Assembly: GCA_965116965.1 (NCBI GenBank)
Contig: OZ220743.1
Coordinates: 2,914,001 to 2,978,000, forward strand
Origin: Aldehydirespirator sp965116965
GTDB lineage: Bacteria > Actinomycetota > Acidimicrobiia > Acidimicrobiales > Aldehydirespiratoraceae
DNA: 64,000 nucleotides
Reading direction: 5' to 3'
Part shown: one piece after another, positions 16,208 to 24,645 of the stretch
Layout of the letters: each line of letters begins with the position of its first letter
How positions within the stretch are numbered: the first letter of the stretch is position 1
Translations under genes and position numbers: made by a program
The notes under the pieces: model-generated
Database searches by the model: none
Told to the model about the DNA's origin: nothing
The model's input: the letters and a program-made list of their open reading frames with translations, nothing else

Positions 16208-17755
16208 ATGACAGACGCCCCGGGGGAGCGCCAGGAGGCGCCGTTGCTGGAGATGCGCGGCATCACCAAGCGCTTCCCCGGGGTGCTGGCCAACGACTCC
16301 ATCGACTTCGACGTTCAGGCCGGGGAGATACACGCCCTGCTGGGCGAGAACGGAGCGGGCAAGAGCACGCTCATGAAGATCCTGTTCGGGCTGTACGCGC
16401 CCGACCGGGGCGAGGTCTTCCTGGACGGCGAACTCTCCCGGGTGCACTCCCCGGCGACGGCCATCGCCGCGGGGATCGGCATGATCCACCAGCACTTCAT
16501 GCTAGTGCCGACCCTCACCGTCACCGAGAACGTGGCCCTCGGACTGAGGTCCCACCGCAAGGGTGGGCCCGACCTCGCCGGAGTGAGGGCCCGCATCATC
16601 GAGCTGTCCGAGACCTACGGCCTCGACGTCCAGCCCGATGCCTACCTGTGGCAGCTGGCGGTGGGCGAGCGCCAGCGGGTGGAGATCATCAAGGCCCTGC
16701 TGCGCGAGGCCCGGCTGCTGGTGTTGGACGAGCCCACCGCGGTGCTCACCCCGGGCGAGGTCGACGACCTGTTCGTCACGCTGCGCCGGATGGCCAACGA
16801 CGGGCAGGGGCTGATCTTCATCTCCCACAAGCTTCACGAGGTGCTGGCCCTGGCCGACCGGATCACGGTGCTGCGCGACGGCTGCGTCGTAGGCACGACC
16901 GTCCCAGACGAGACCGACCGGGAAGGCCTGGCCCACATGATGGTGGGGCGGCCGGTGAGGCTGGCCCCGGACATGGCCGAGACGGAGGACCGGGGGGTGC
17001 GGCTCAGCATCTCCGGCCTCACGGTTGTGGGGGACAGGGGCACCGACGCAGTGAAGGACCTGGACCTCGACGTGCGGGGCGGGCGCATCCTCGGCATCGC
17101 CGGCGTCTCGGGCAACGGCCAGCGCGAGCTGGCCGAGGCGATCGCCGGCCTGCGGCCGATAGCCGCCGGCCGCGTGTCGATCGACGGCGCCGACGTGACC
17201 GGGGCCGAACCGAAACAGGTGCGCAGCGCCGGTCTGGCCTTCATTCCCGAGGAGCGCATGCGCGACGGCGCCATCGGCAGCTTCAGCGTGTCGGAGAACC
17301 TCATGCTGCTGGCCCACGCCGAGCCCCGGTTCTCCAGCCGCGGGGTGCTCCGCACCACCGCCATCAAGACCCACGGCGAGAGCCTGGTGGAGGAGTACGC
17401 GGTCAAGACGCCCGACCTCTCGACCACCACCAGCTCGCTGTCGGGCGGCAACATCCAGAAGCTGATCCTGGCCCGCGAGCTGGACGGCGAGCCGCCCGTG
17501 CTGCTGGCCGCCCAGCCCACCCGGGGGGTCGACATCGGCGCCGCGGAGTACATCCACGAGCGCCTGGTCGCCCAGCGGGAGCGGGGCACAGCCACCCTGG
17601 TCATATCCGAGGACCTCGACGAGGTGATGGCCCTCTCCGACGACGTGGCCGTGATGTTCGAGGGCAGGATCGTGGCGGTGGTCCCCCGAGCCGACTGCAC
17701 CGTCGGTGGGCTGGGCCTGCTCATGGCCGGCGGGGGCGAGACCGAAGCCGCCTGA
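16208..17755 (+). CDS. BMP-type nucleoside/sugar ABC transporter ATPase (double NBD)
   Basis: 515 residues with two fused nucleotide-binding domains, as usual for this transporter class (YufO/NupA, RbsA/MglA-like). The first domain has Walker A GENGAGKST (about 47-55), a variant signature VGERQRVE and Walker B LLVLDEPTAVL. The second has the degenerate Walker A GVSGNGQRE typical of the family and a normal signature SGGNIQK. It powers the two permeases upstream and completes the operon permease-permease-lipoprotein-ATPase. It starts 32 bases after the lipoprotein stop. Confidence 0.93.
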   Translation: MTDAPGERQEAPLLEMRGITKRFPGVLANDSIDFDVQAGEIHALLGENGAGKSTLMKILFGLYAPDRGEVFLDGELSRVHSPATAIAAGIGMIHQHFMLVPTLTVTENVALGLRSHRKGGPDLAGVRARIIELSETYGLDVQPDAYLWQLAVGERQRVEIIKALLREARLLVLDEPTAVLTPGEVDDLFVTLRRMANDGQGLIFISHKLHEVLALADRITVLRDGCVVGTTVPDETDREGLAHMMVGRPVRLAPDMAETEDRGVRLSISGLTVVGDRGTDAVKDLDLDVRGGRILGIAGVSGNGQRELAEAIAGLRPIAAGRVSIDGADVTGAEPKQVRSAGLAFIPEERMRDGAIGSFSVSENLMLLAHAEPRFSSRGVLRTTAIKTHGESLVEEYAVKTPDLSTTTSSLSGGNIQKLILARELDGEPPVLLAAQPTRGVDIGAAEYIHERLVAQRERGTATLVISEDLDEVMALSDDVAVMFEGRIVAVVPRADCTVGGLGLLMAGGGETEAA

Positions 17756-17763
17756 GGGGCCAT

Positions 17764-17806
17764 GGGCCGAGCGGCCCTCAGGTCGCAGCGAACAAGAGCG
17801 GGAGAC
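17764..17806 (+). repeat. Dispersed GC-rich repeat, second family, copy 1
   Basis: Carries CGAGCGGCCC, then a Thr-codon-poor spacer, then AGCGAACAAGAGCGGGAGAC. Related copies lie at 39280-39321 (opposite strand) and twice in the tandem repeat before dop (62606 and 62696). Confidence 0.6.
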
Positions 17807-17846
17807 CGGCGCCGGTCTGGCGACGGGACCGGTACGGTTGTCGTCC

Positions 17847-18272
17847 GTGACTCCCGCCAAGACGCAGACAGCCAAGACACGATCGTCCAAGACCGCCTCC
17901 CCAGCGGCCCGCAACGCCGAGTCCCGCAACGATTCTGCGCCCGGCCCCCACGACGACGACCGGCTGCCGGTCAAGATGCTCAACGACCGGATCCTGGTGG
18001 CCGTGGGCGAGGCCGAGGGCGAGCGCCGCTCGACGGGCGGCATCCTGATACCGGCCACCGCCCAGGTGGGCAAGCGCCTCACCTGGGCCGAGGTGGTGGC
18101 GGTCGGCCCCAACGTCCGCAACATGGAGAAGGGCGACCGGGTGCTGTTCAATCCCGAGGACCGCTACGAGGTGGAGGTCCGCGGCCGCGACTACATCATC
18201 CTGCGGGAGCGCGACATCCACGCCGTGGCCGCCGAGCGCTTGGACAAGGGCAGCACCGGACTGTACCTGTAG
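17847..18272 (+). CDS. GroES/Cpn10-like co-chaperonin with N-terminal extension
   Basis: 141 residues from a GTG at 17847, chosen because TACGGT (17833-17838) sits 8 bases before it in the leaderless arrangement seen elsewhere here. Residues 47-141 follow the GroES fold: MLNDRILVAVGEAEGERRS at the start, a mobile-loop region STGGILIPATAQ, then KGDRVLFNPEDRYEV and DYIILRERDIHAV. The first 45 residues are Lys/Ala/Ser/Asp rich and absent from ordinary GroES. No groEL is adjacent, so this may be a divergent, specialised Cpn10. The next gene is hisI. Confidence 0.8.
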   Translation: MTPAKTQTAKTRSSKTASPAARNAESRNDSAPGPHDDDRLPVKMLNDRILVAVGEAEGERRSTGGILIPATAQVGKRLTWAEVVAVGPNVRNMEKGDRVLFNPEDRYEVEVRGRDYIILRERDIHAVAAERLDKGSTGLYL

Positions 18273-18297
18273 CGCCTATAGCGCCGGCGCGGCCCTT

Positions 18298-18303
18298 TAG
18301 GCT
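18298..18303 (+). promoter_or_regulatory. Putative -10 box of a leaderless hisI transcript
   Basis: TAGGCT, six bases before the GTG start of hisI. The spacing matches the actinobacterial pattern in which transcription starts at the start codon, and no Shine-Dalgarno is present. Confidence 0.5.
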
Positions 18304-18309
18304 GGAACG

Positions 18310-18684
18310 GTGACTGGAACACCGATGCAGGCCGGCGAGGAGGCCCTCGCGGCCGTCAAGTACAACGAAGACGGGCTGGTGGCCGCCATCGTGCAGGACG
18401 CCGCCACCAAGGCCGTGCTGATGATGGCCTGGATGAGCGCCGAGACCCTGGCCCTCACTCTGGCCGAGGGCCGGACCGTGTTCTGGAGCCGGTCCCGCCA
18501 GGAGGTGTGGCGCAAGGGCGAGACCTCGGGCGAGCGGCAGTGGGTGCGGGAGGCCTACTACGACTGCGACGGCGACGCCCTGCTGTTCGTGGTCGCCCAG
18601 GACGGCGGCGGCGCCTGCCACACTGGGAACTACTCGTGCTTCTTCCGGTCTTTCGACGGCTCAGCGGCTGCCGACGGCGGCTGA
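18310..18684 (+). CDS. hisI: Phosphoribosyl-AMP cyclohydrolase
   Basis: 124 residues, the standard length for a stand-alone HisI. It opens the purine ring of PR-AMP in the third step of histidine synthesis (EC 3.5.4.19). Zinc and magnesium ligands are in YYDCDGDALLF and GGACHTGNYSCFF. LMMAWMSAET and TVFWSRSRQEVWRKGETSG are the conserved family segments. The GTG start follows a TAGGCT -10 box. No other his gene is in the window; it lies upstream of trpE, and the two end and start 16 bases apart. Confidence 0.97.
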   Translation: MTGTPMQAGEEALAAVKYNEDGLVAAIVQDAATKAVLMMAWMSAETLALTLAEGRTVFWSRSRQEVWRKGETSGERQWVREAYYDCDGDALLFVVAQDGGGACHTGNYSCFFRSFDGSAAADGG

Positions 18685-18700
18685 CGGCCCGAGTCGCGCC

Positions 18701-20233
18701 GTGCACCAGCCCAGCCAGGAGGAGTTCCGGGAGCTGGCCCGCGCCTACCGGGTGGTCCCGGTGTGGCGGGAGGTGCTGGCCGACCTGACCACGCCGGTGG
18801 CTGCCTTCGCACGGGTGGTCGGACCCGGCGACGGCTTCCTGCTGGAGTCGGTGGAGCACGGCGAGCGCTGGAGCCGCTGGTCGTTCATGGGCCGCAACCC
18901 CATAGCCACCCTGGTGGCCCACGGCCGGCACGTGGAGGTCACCGGCCACCTCGGTGTCAACATACCCCGGCACGAGGGCATGCTCGCCGCGCTGGAGGTG
19001 CTGCTGGACCACTACCACGCTCCGTCGATCGAGGGACTCCCGCCGCTGCACGGGGGCCTGGTCGGCTACCTCGGCTACGACGTCGTGCGCGAGGTGGAGC
19101 ACCTGCCCGACGTTCCGGCCGACGATGCGGGCCATCCCGATGCGGTGATGTCGTTGATCGGCGAGCTCGCGGTGTACGACCACTGGCGCCAGCGGGCCAC
19201 CCTGATCTCCAACGTGCTCGTTCCCGCAGGGGCCGACGACCGGACCATCGACCGGCTCTACTACGAGGCCGTGCTGCGGGTGGAAGCCATCGCGGCCGAC
19301 GGGGCCAAGCCCCTCGACGAGCCCCTGGTGGCGCCGCCGGAACCTGCCGACGGCGGTGGAGCGGAACCGGTCGAAACCACTTCCACGATGGGCCTGGAGC
19401 TCTACTCGCGGGCGGTGGAGGCGGCCCGGGAGTACATCTTCGCCGGCGACGTGTTCCAGGTGGTCCTGTCCCAGCGCTTCGACTTCGAGTTGGGCGCCGA
19501 CGCCTTCGACACCTACCGGGTGCTGCGCCAGGTCAACCCCAGCCCCTACATGTACTTCCTGCGACACGACGGGCTGGAGGTGGTCGGCGGATCGCCCGAG
19601 CCAATGGTCCAGCTCCTCGACGGCAAGGTCATCAGCCGACCCATCGCCGGCACCAGGCGACGAGGCCACACCGACGCCGAGGATCGGCGCCTGGCCGCCG
19701 AGCTGGCCGAGCACCCCAAGGAGGTCGCCGAACACGTGATGCTCGTCGACTTGGCCCGCAACGATGTCGGGCGGGTGGTGGAGTTCGGGTCCCTGAACCT
19801 CGATGAGATGATGACCCTTGAGCGCTACAGCCACGTGATGCACCTGACCTCTCAGGTGTCTGGCAAGCTGGCCTCGTCGGCCACACCCATCGACGTGCTG
19901 AGGGCAACCCTGCCGGCGGGCACGGTGTCGGGCGCTCCGAAGGTCAGGGCCATGGAGATCATCGACGAGTTGGAGCCCACCAAGCGCGGTCCGTACGCGG
20001 GCGTGGTCGGCTACCTCGACTTCTCGGGCAACATCGACACGGCCATCACCATCCGCACGATGCTGGTGCGCGACGGCCGTGCCTCGGTGCAGGCCGGTGC
20101 CGGGATCGTTGCCGACTCCGTGCCAGCGGAGGAACACGCCGAGTGCGAGAACAAAGCCCGGGCTCTGCTGGCTGCGGTCCCTGCGGCTCGGAGCATGACC
20201 GCGGCCCGCAAGCGGGCGAGCCGGACCGGATGA
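18701..20233 (+). CDS. trpE: Anthranilate synthase component I
   Basis: 510 residues from a GTG. It converts chorismate to anthranilate using ammonia from TrpG (EC 4.1.3.27). The N-terminal domain has the SFMGRNPIA tryptophan-binding-type segment (about residues 63-71). The C-terminal chorismate-binding domain carries NPSPYMYFLR, RPIAGTRRRG, VDLARNDVGRV and AGAGIVADS, all diagnostic. The glutamine amidotransferase trpG is not in the window, nor is trpD. Its stop overlaps the next gene's ATG. Confidence 0.96.
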   Translation: MHQPSQEEFRELARAYRVVPVWREVLADLTTPVAAFARVVGPGDGFLLESVEHGERWSRWSFMGRNPIATLVAHGRHVEVTGHLGVNIPRHEGMLAALEVLLDHYHAPSIEGLPPLHGGLVGYLGYDVVREVEHLPDVPADDAGHPDAVMSLIGELAVYDHWRQRATLISNVLVPAGADDRTIDRLYYEAVLRVEAIAADGAKPLDEPLVAPPEPADGGGAEPVETTSTMGLELYSRAVEAAREYIFAGDVFQVVLSQRFDFELGADAFDTYRVLRQVNPSPYMYFLRHDGLEVVGGSPEPMVQLLDGKVISRPIAGTRRRGHTDAEDRRLAAELAEHPKEVAEHVMLVDLARNDVGRVVEFGSLNLDEMMTLERYSHVMHLTSQVSGKLASSATPIDVLRATLPAGTVSGAPKVRAMEIIDELEPTKRGPYAGVVGYLDFSGNIDTAITIRTMLVRDGRASVQAGAGIVADSVPAEEHAECENKARALLAAVPAARSMTAARKRASRTG

Positions 20234-21099
20234 CCGCCACAGTCGCGGCTCTGTCGCCGAGGGACGTGGTGCGGGCGACCGGTGCTGACGCCGCGACCTT
20301 TCTGCAGGGCCAGGTCTCCCAAGACATCGAAGCCGTTGAGGTGGGGGCCTCAGCGTGGTCGCTGGTGCTGGCGCCCCAGGGAAAGGTGGAAGCCTGGTTC
20401 CGGCTCACCCGGCTGGGCGAGAACGAGTTCCTGGTCGACCTGGACGCTGGATTCGCTGAAGCGCTGATGGCTCGCCTGGAGAGGTTCAGGCTCAGGGTCG
20501 ACGCTGTCTTCGAGATCCTGGAGGGCTGGCAGATGCTGAGCATCCGAGGCTCCTCCGGCGGTTCGGACGGCCTGGACGCGGTACGGGCCGAGTTGCGGGC
20601 CGCGGTGGAGTGGCCGGGCTTCGAAGGAGTCGACCTGCTGGGCCCGGAGGTGTCGTTACCCGCGGGCGCGGCGGCCTCGACCGCCGCCGATCTTGAAGTG
20701 GCCCGCATCCGGGCCGGCTGGCCGGCCATGGGCCGCGAGCTGACCGATCGCACCATCCCGGCCGAGATCGCAGGTCTGGTCGAGTCTTCGGTGAGCTTCA
20801 CCAAGGGGTGCTACACCGGACAGGAGCTGGTGGCCCGCATCGACAGCCGGGGCGGGAACGTGCCCCGTCCGGTGCGGCTGCTCGAGATCCGCGGCGACGG
20901 AGTGTCACCCGGCGCCGGGATAACTGTCGACGGCAAGGCGGTCGGGGAGGTCACCTCAGCCGCCGCTGACCCGGCCGCGTCGGTGACCGTGGCTCTCGGA
21001 CCCGTGCACCGCCGTGTCGAGCCGCCCGCAGCGGCAGAAGTGGACGGCATCCCGGCCACCGTGCTGGCCACACCGGCCTCCGCACTCGGCCGTCACTGA
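20230..21099 (+). CDS. ygfZ: YgfZ-type folate-binding protein
   Basis: 289 residues, ATGA-coupled to trpE. A GcvT-like fold protein that helps maintain iron-sulfur enzymes through tetrahydrofolate. The signature KGCYTGQE is at about residues 192-199, including the conserved cysteine. LSPRDVVRATGADAATFLQG at the N-terminus is also typical. It has no known link to tryptophan synthesis; the coupling may simply reflect co-expression. Confidence 0.92.
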   Translation: MTATVAALSPRDVVRATGADAATFLQGQVSQDIEAVEVGASAWSLVLAPQGKVEAWFRLTRLGENEFLVDLDAGFAEALMARLERFRLRVDAVFEILEGWQMLSIRGSSGGSDGLDAVRAELRAAVEWPGFEGVDLLGPEVSLPAGAAASTAADLEVARIRAGWPAMGRELTDRTIPAEIAGLVESSVSFTKGCYTGQELVARIDSRGGNVPRPVRLLEIRGDGVSPGAGITVDGKAVGEVTSAAADPAASVTVALGPVHRRVEPPAAAEVDGIPATVLATPASALGRH

Positions 21100-21141
21100 C
21101 TTCGGGGATTCTCGCTCGGCCTCTGGGCCTACCATGGCGGG

Positions 21142-21669
21142 ATGGACCCGTACGCGGTGCTGGGCGTGGCCCGCGACGCTCCCACCGAGGAGATCAGGCA
21201 GGCCTACGTGGACCTGGCCCGGCGCACCCACCCCGACGTCCGGGGCGACGACCCCGCGGCGGCCGAACAGATGCGTCGCATCAACCTGGCCTGGGAGATG
21301 CTGTCGGACGCCGAGTCGCGGGCGGCCATCGACCGTCGCCTCCGCCAGCCGCCCCCCGCGTCGCCCGGCCCGCGCCCCTCGCCCGCGGACCAGCCCGCCG
21401 CCCGCCCCTACGGGGACGGGTTCGACCTCGGTCATGACGACTTCGACGGCGACGACCGGCCCCTCACCGGGGGCAACCTTCCCGGCTGGATGCGTGCGGG
21501 CGCGCCGCTTGCCTTCGTAGCGGGCATCTTTGCGGTGATCTTCGGCGTGCTGGCCGGAGGGTTCGTGCTGGTTCGGTTCGGCCTCCTGCTGCTGGGTTTG
21601 TCGGCCCTGCTGTTCCTGCTGTCGCCGTTCGTCGTGCTGATCCGCAGCCGGGGCGGGCCGGTGCGCTGA
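21142..21669 (+). CDS. J-domain membrane protein
   Basis: 175 residues. The N-terminal J domain (residues 1-65) has the HPD tripeptide at about 30-32 and would stimulate an Hsp70 ATPase. A Pro/Asp-rich linker follows (about 66-112). Residues 113-168 form two hydrophobic segments (FVAGIFAVIFGVLAGGFVLV and LLLLGLSALLFLLSPFVVL), so the J domain probably faces the cytoplasm from a membrane anchor. TACCAT at 21130-21135 is a leaderless -10 candidate. It lies inside the trp cluster without an obvious role there. Confidence 0.88.
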   Translation: MDPYAVLGVARDAPTEEIRQAYVDLARRTHPDVRGDDPAAAEQMRRINLAWEMLSDAESRAAIDRRLRQPPPASPGPRPSPADQPAARPYGDGFDLGHDDFDGDDRPLTGGNLPGWMRAGAPLAFVAGIFAVIFGVLAGGFVLVRFGLLLLGLSALLFLLSPFVVLIRSRGGPVR

Positions 21670-21758
21670 CGGCCGGCGACTACCTCGATCGGATCGTCGC
21701 CCAGCACCGGGCTGCGGCCGGCGCCTACCGGCGCATCCGCGCCCTCTTGAGCCACTAG
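21666..21758 (+). pseudogene. trpC: Probable N-terminal remnant of indole-3-glycerol-phosphate synthase
   Basis: A 30-codon open stretch between the J-domain gene and trpF reads TAGDYLDRIVAQHRAAAGAY, then RRIRALLSH and a stop. The YLDRIVAxHR pattern is how actinobacterial TrpC proteins begin, and trpC is expected exactly here. There is no standard start codon; a CTG overlaps the preceding stop. No other trpC is in the window. A short chance resemblance is the alternative. Confidence 0.45.
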
Positions 21759-21767
21759 CGTCGGAGC

Positions 21768-22463
21768 ATGTTCGTGAAGATCTGCGGGACCACCAACGAG
21801 GACGACGCGCTGCTGGCCGTGGCCATGGGCGCAGACGCGGTGGGGTTCATATTCGCCCCGTCGCCCCGCCAGGTGTCCATGGACAGGGTCCGGGACATCG
21901 TGCGCCGGATGCCCAGCGACGTGCTCAGCGTTGGGGTGTTCCGCAACGAGCTGCCGGCCCGGGTGGTGGAGATCACCTCCAAGGCCGGCCTGGGTGCGGC
22001 CCAGCTCAGCGGCCACGAGTCACCCGACGCCGCCGCCTGGGTGGCCGAACGGGTGTCCGTCACCATCAAGGCCTTCCCGGCCGGCCATGAGGGTCTGGAA
22101 CATCTGGCCGACTACGGCGCCGACGTGGTGATGCTCGACAACGAACAGCCCGGCTCCGGCGAGGTGTTCGACTGGTCCCTGGCCGAGGGCGCGCCGCTGG
22201 CCGGCCACCGGCTGCTCCTGGCGGGCGGCCTCGACTCCGGCAACGTCGCCGCGGCCATCCGGCGGGTCCGGCCGTGGGGGGTGGACGTCGCCACCGGTGT
22301 GGAGAGCAGGCCGGGCCGCAAGGACCCGGCCCGGCTGAGGGCCTTCCTGAACGCGGCCAAGGAGGCCGGGGCCGCGACGGCCAGAGAGCAGGTCGAATCG
22401 GCGGACGAGGTGCGCGGCCACCCGGCCGGACCCGGCCCCTACGACTGGGAGCAGGACCCGTGA
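21768..22463 (+). CDS. trpF: Phosphoribosylanthranilate isomerase
   Basis: 231 residues. It isomerises PRA to CdRP in tryptophan synthesis (EC 5.3.1.24). KICGTTNEDD at the N-terminus holds the catalytic cysteine, and MLDNEQPGSGEVFDW holds the catalytic aspartate region. LLAGGLDSGNV and GVDVATGVESRPGRKD bind phosphate. The last 28 residues are an extra polar tail. TAGCGT (21756-21761) lies 6 bases before the ATG. It overlaps trpB by GTGA. Confidence 0.95.
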   Translation: MFVKICGTTNEDDALLAVAMGADAVGFIFAPSPRQVSMDRVRDIVRRMPSDVLSVGVFRNELPARVVEITSKAGLGAAQLSGHESPDAAAWVAERVSVTIKAFPAGHEGLEHLADYGADVVMLDNEQPGSGEVFDWSLAEGAPLAGHRLLLAGGLDSGNVAAAIRRVRPWGVDVATGVESRPGRKDPARLRAFLNAAKEAGAATAREQVESADEVRGHPAGPGPYDWEQDP

Positions 22464-23647
22464 CCGGGACTGCGGGCTCAGCGCCAGGCGAGTTCATGGG
22501 CGAGCCCAGCGCCGACGGGCGCTTCGGCGAGTTCGGGGGCATGTTCGTGCCCGAGACCCTTGTGCCGGCCTGCCAGGAGCTCGACCGGGCCTTCCGATCC
22601 GCGTGGGGCGACCCAGGCTTCAGGGGAGAGCTCGACCGGCTGCTGCGCGACTACGCGGGACGGCCCTCACCGATGACGGAGTGCCCCAACCTCTCCGGGG
22701 AGCTGGGGGTTCGCATCCTGCTGAAGCGCGAGGACCTCAACCACACCGGCAGCCACAAGATCAACAACGTGCTCGGCCAGGCCCTGCTGGCCCGGCGCAT
22801 GGGCAAGACCAGCCTGGTGGCCGAGACCGGTGCGGGCCAGCACGGCGTGGCCACGGCCACCGCAGCCGCCCTGTTCGGCATGGACTGCGTGGTTTACATG
22901 GGCACCGTGGACATAGCCCGCCAGGAGCTCAACGTGTTCCGCATGCGGCTGCTGGGCGCCGAGGTCCGGGCGGCCGAGACCGGATCGCGCACTCTCAAGG
23001 ACGCCGTCAACGAGGCCATGCGCCACTGGGTGGCGGTGGCCGACACCACCCACTACTGCCTGGGCTCGGTGATGGGCCCGCACCCGTACCCGTGGATGGT
23101 GCGGGAGTTCCAGCGGGTCGTCGGCGAGGAGGCCCGCCGCCAGTGCGCCGAGATCCTCGACGGCGGGGGGCCCGACGTGGTCACGGCCGCAGTGGGGGGC
23201 GGCTCCAACGCGGCCGGGATCTTCGCCGGATTCGCCAATACGTCCGCTCAACTCGTGGGGGTGGAGCCGGCCGGGGGCGCGGCCGTGGGCCGGGCCGTGC
23301 CGGGCATAGTCCACGGGTCCCGGTCGTACCTCATGCAGGACGAGTGGGGCCAGGTGCTCGAGGCCGAGTCGATCTCGGCCGGGCTCGACTATCCCGGCGT
23401 GGGCCCGGAGCACTCGCACCTGGCCGCCACCGGCCGGGCGACCTACGAGCAGGTCACCGACGCCGAGGTGATCGACGCGTTCAGCCTGCTGTCGCGCACC
23501 GAGGGCATCATCCCCGCGCTGGAGTGCGCCCACGCCCTGGCCTGGGTGTCGCGGGCCCGCTCCGAACTGGCCGGCCGCACCGTGCTGTTGAACCTCAGCG
23601 GCCGGGGCGACAAGGACGTCGACCAGATGATGGGCATCCTCGGGTGA
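22460..23647 (+). CDS. trpB: Tryptophan synthase beta chain
   Basis: 395 residues from a GTG overlapping the trpF stop. A PLP enzyme that condenses indole with serine (EC 4.2.1.20). The Schiff-base lysine is in HTGSHKINN (about Lys100). AETGAGQHGVATATAAALFG and GGGSNAAG (phosphate loop) are intact. The sequence FGEFGGMFVPETL marks the TrpB1 N-terminus, so this is the alpha-dependent form. It partners TrpA, encoded next with a GTGA overlap. Confidence 0.97.
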   Translation: MTGTAGSAPGEFMGEPSADGRFGEFGGMFVPETLVPACQELDRAFRSAWGDPGFRGELDRLLRDYAGRPSPMTECPNLSGELGVRILLKREDLNHTGSHKINNVLGQALLARRMGKTSLVAETGAGQHGVATATAAALFGMDCVVYMGTVDIARQELNVFRMRLLGAEVRAAETGSRTLKDAVNEAMRHWVAVADTTHYCLGSVMGPHPYPWMVREFQRVVGEEARRQCAEILDGGGPDVVTAAVGGGSNAAGIFAGFANTSAQLVGVEPAGGAAVGRAVPGIVHGSRSYLMQDEWGQVLEAESISAGLDYPGVGPEHSHLAATGRATYEQVTDAEVIDAFSLLSRTEGIIPALECAHALAWVSRARSELAGRTVLLNLSGRGDKDVDQMMGILG

Positions 23648-24477
23648 CCGCGGCGAACGGCACCACCGCACCCGGTGGCGCTGACAACTGGGGGAGGCTC
23701 GAAGCCGCGCTCCGGGGCCGTCGCCGCGCCGGCGGCAAGTGTCTCGTGCCCTACCTGACCGGCGGTCTGGGCGACGAATGGCTGGAGACGATCTGCGCGG
23801 TAGCCGCAGCCGGAGCCGACGCCATCGAGATCGGGGTGCCGTTCTCGGATCCGGTGATGGACGGCACGACCATCCAGCAGGCCAACGACCGGGCCCTGTC
23901 CGAGGGCGCCACCCCGCAGTCGATCCTGGCCGCGGTGCGAGGCGCCGCGGCCGACATCGGCGTGCCCACCGCGGTGATGACCTACGTGAACATCGCCCAC
24001 CACATGGGCTACGAGCGCTTCGCCTCCTCGCTGGCCACCGCCGGCGTCAGCGGCTGCATCCTGCCCGACCTGCCCCTGGAAGAGGTGGGGGAGTGGACCG
24101 CCCTCGCCGATGCGGCCGGGGTGGAGACGGTGCTGCTGGCCGCGCCCACCGCGCCCGACGAGCGCCTGCCCAGGATCTGCGCCCGCTCCCGCGGCTTCGT
24201 GTACGGCGTGGGCCTGATGGGGATCACCGGGGTCCGCTCCGAACTGGCTGCCAGCGCCACCCGCACGGCGGCCCGACTGAAGGCGGTCACCGACCGGCCC
24301 GTGCTGGTTGGGGTGGGGGTGGGCACGCCCGCGCAGGCGGCCGAGGTGTGCGAGGTGGCCGACGGGGCGGTGGTCGGCTCGGCCATCGTCACCCGGATGC
24401 TGGAGGGCGCCGGCCCCGAGGGCGTGGCCGAACTGGTGTCGGAGTTCCGCGCCGCTCTCGACGCGGCCCACCACTGA
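23644..24477 (+). CDS. trpA: Tryptophan synthase alpha chain
   Basis: 277 residues from a GTG overlapping the trpB stop. It cleaves indole-3-glycerol phosphate to indole, which passes to TrpB. Catalytic residues lie in EIGVPFSDPVMDG (Glu about 62, Asp about 73), and phosphate is bound by GVGVGTPAQA and GAVVGSAIV. YVNIAHHMGYERF and LPDLPLEE are conserved. It ends the trp cluster; two palindromic repeats follow immediately. Confidence 0.97.
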   Translation: MTAANGTTAPGGADNWGRLEAALRGRRRAGGKCLVPYLTGGLGDEWLETICAVAAAGADAIEIGVPFSDPVMDGTTIQQANDRALSEGATPQSILAAVRGAAADIGVPTAVMTYVNIAHHMGYERFASSLATAGVSGCILPDLPLEEVGEWTALADAAGVETVLLAAPTAPDERLPRICARSRGFVYGVGLMGITGVRSELAASATRTAARLKAVTDRPVLVGVGVGTPAQAAEVCEVADGAVVGSAIVTRMLEGAGPEGVAELVSEFRAALDAAHH

Positions 24478-24486
24478 GCATCGCCG

Positions 24487-24593
24487 TTCTGTGAGCAGAT
24501 ATGCCGCCCACAGCGGCTTCAATGCGCACAGAAACCCGTCCGCCGTTTCTGTGAGCAGATATGCCGCCCACAGCGGCTTCAATGCGCACAAGA
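24487..24593 (+). repeat. Two tandem copies of the 47-bp palindromic repeat
   Basis: Copies at 24487-24533 and 24547-24593, spaced exactly 60 bases. Each has TTCTGTGAGCA, an inner hairpin GCCGC-CCACA-GCGGC, and TGCGCACA at the right arm (the last bases of the second copy have diverged). The position right after trpA suits a transcription terminator or a REP-like element. Confidence 0.85.
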
Positions 24594-24645
24594 CGCGGTC
24601 GCCGGTTGGACGGCGAGGCTCGGGCTGATGGGCCGGCGAGGGCGG

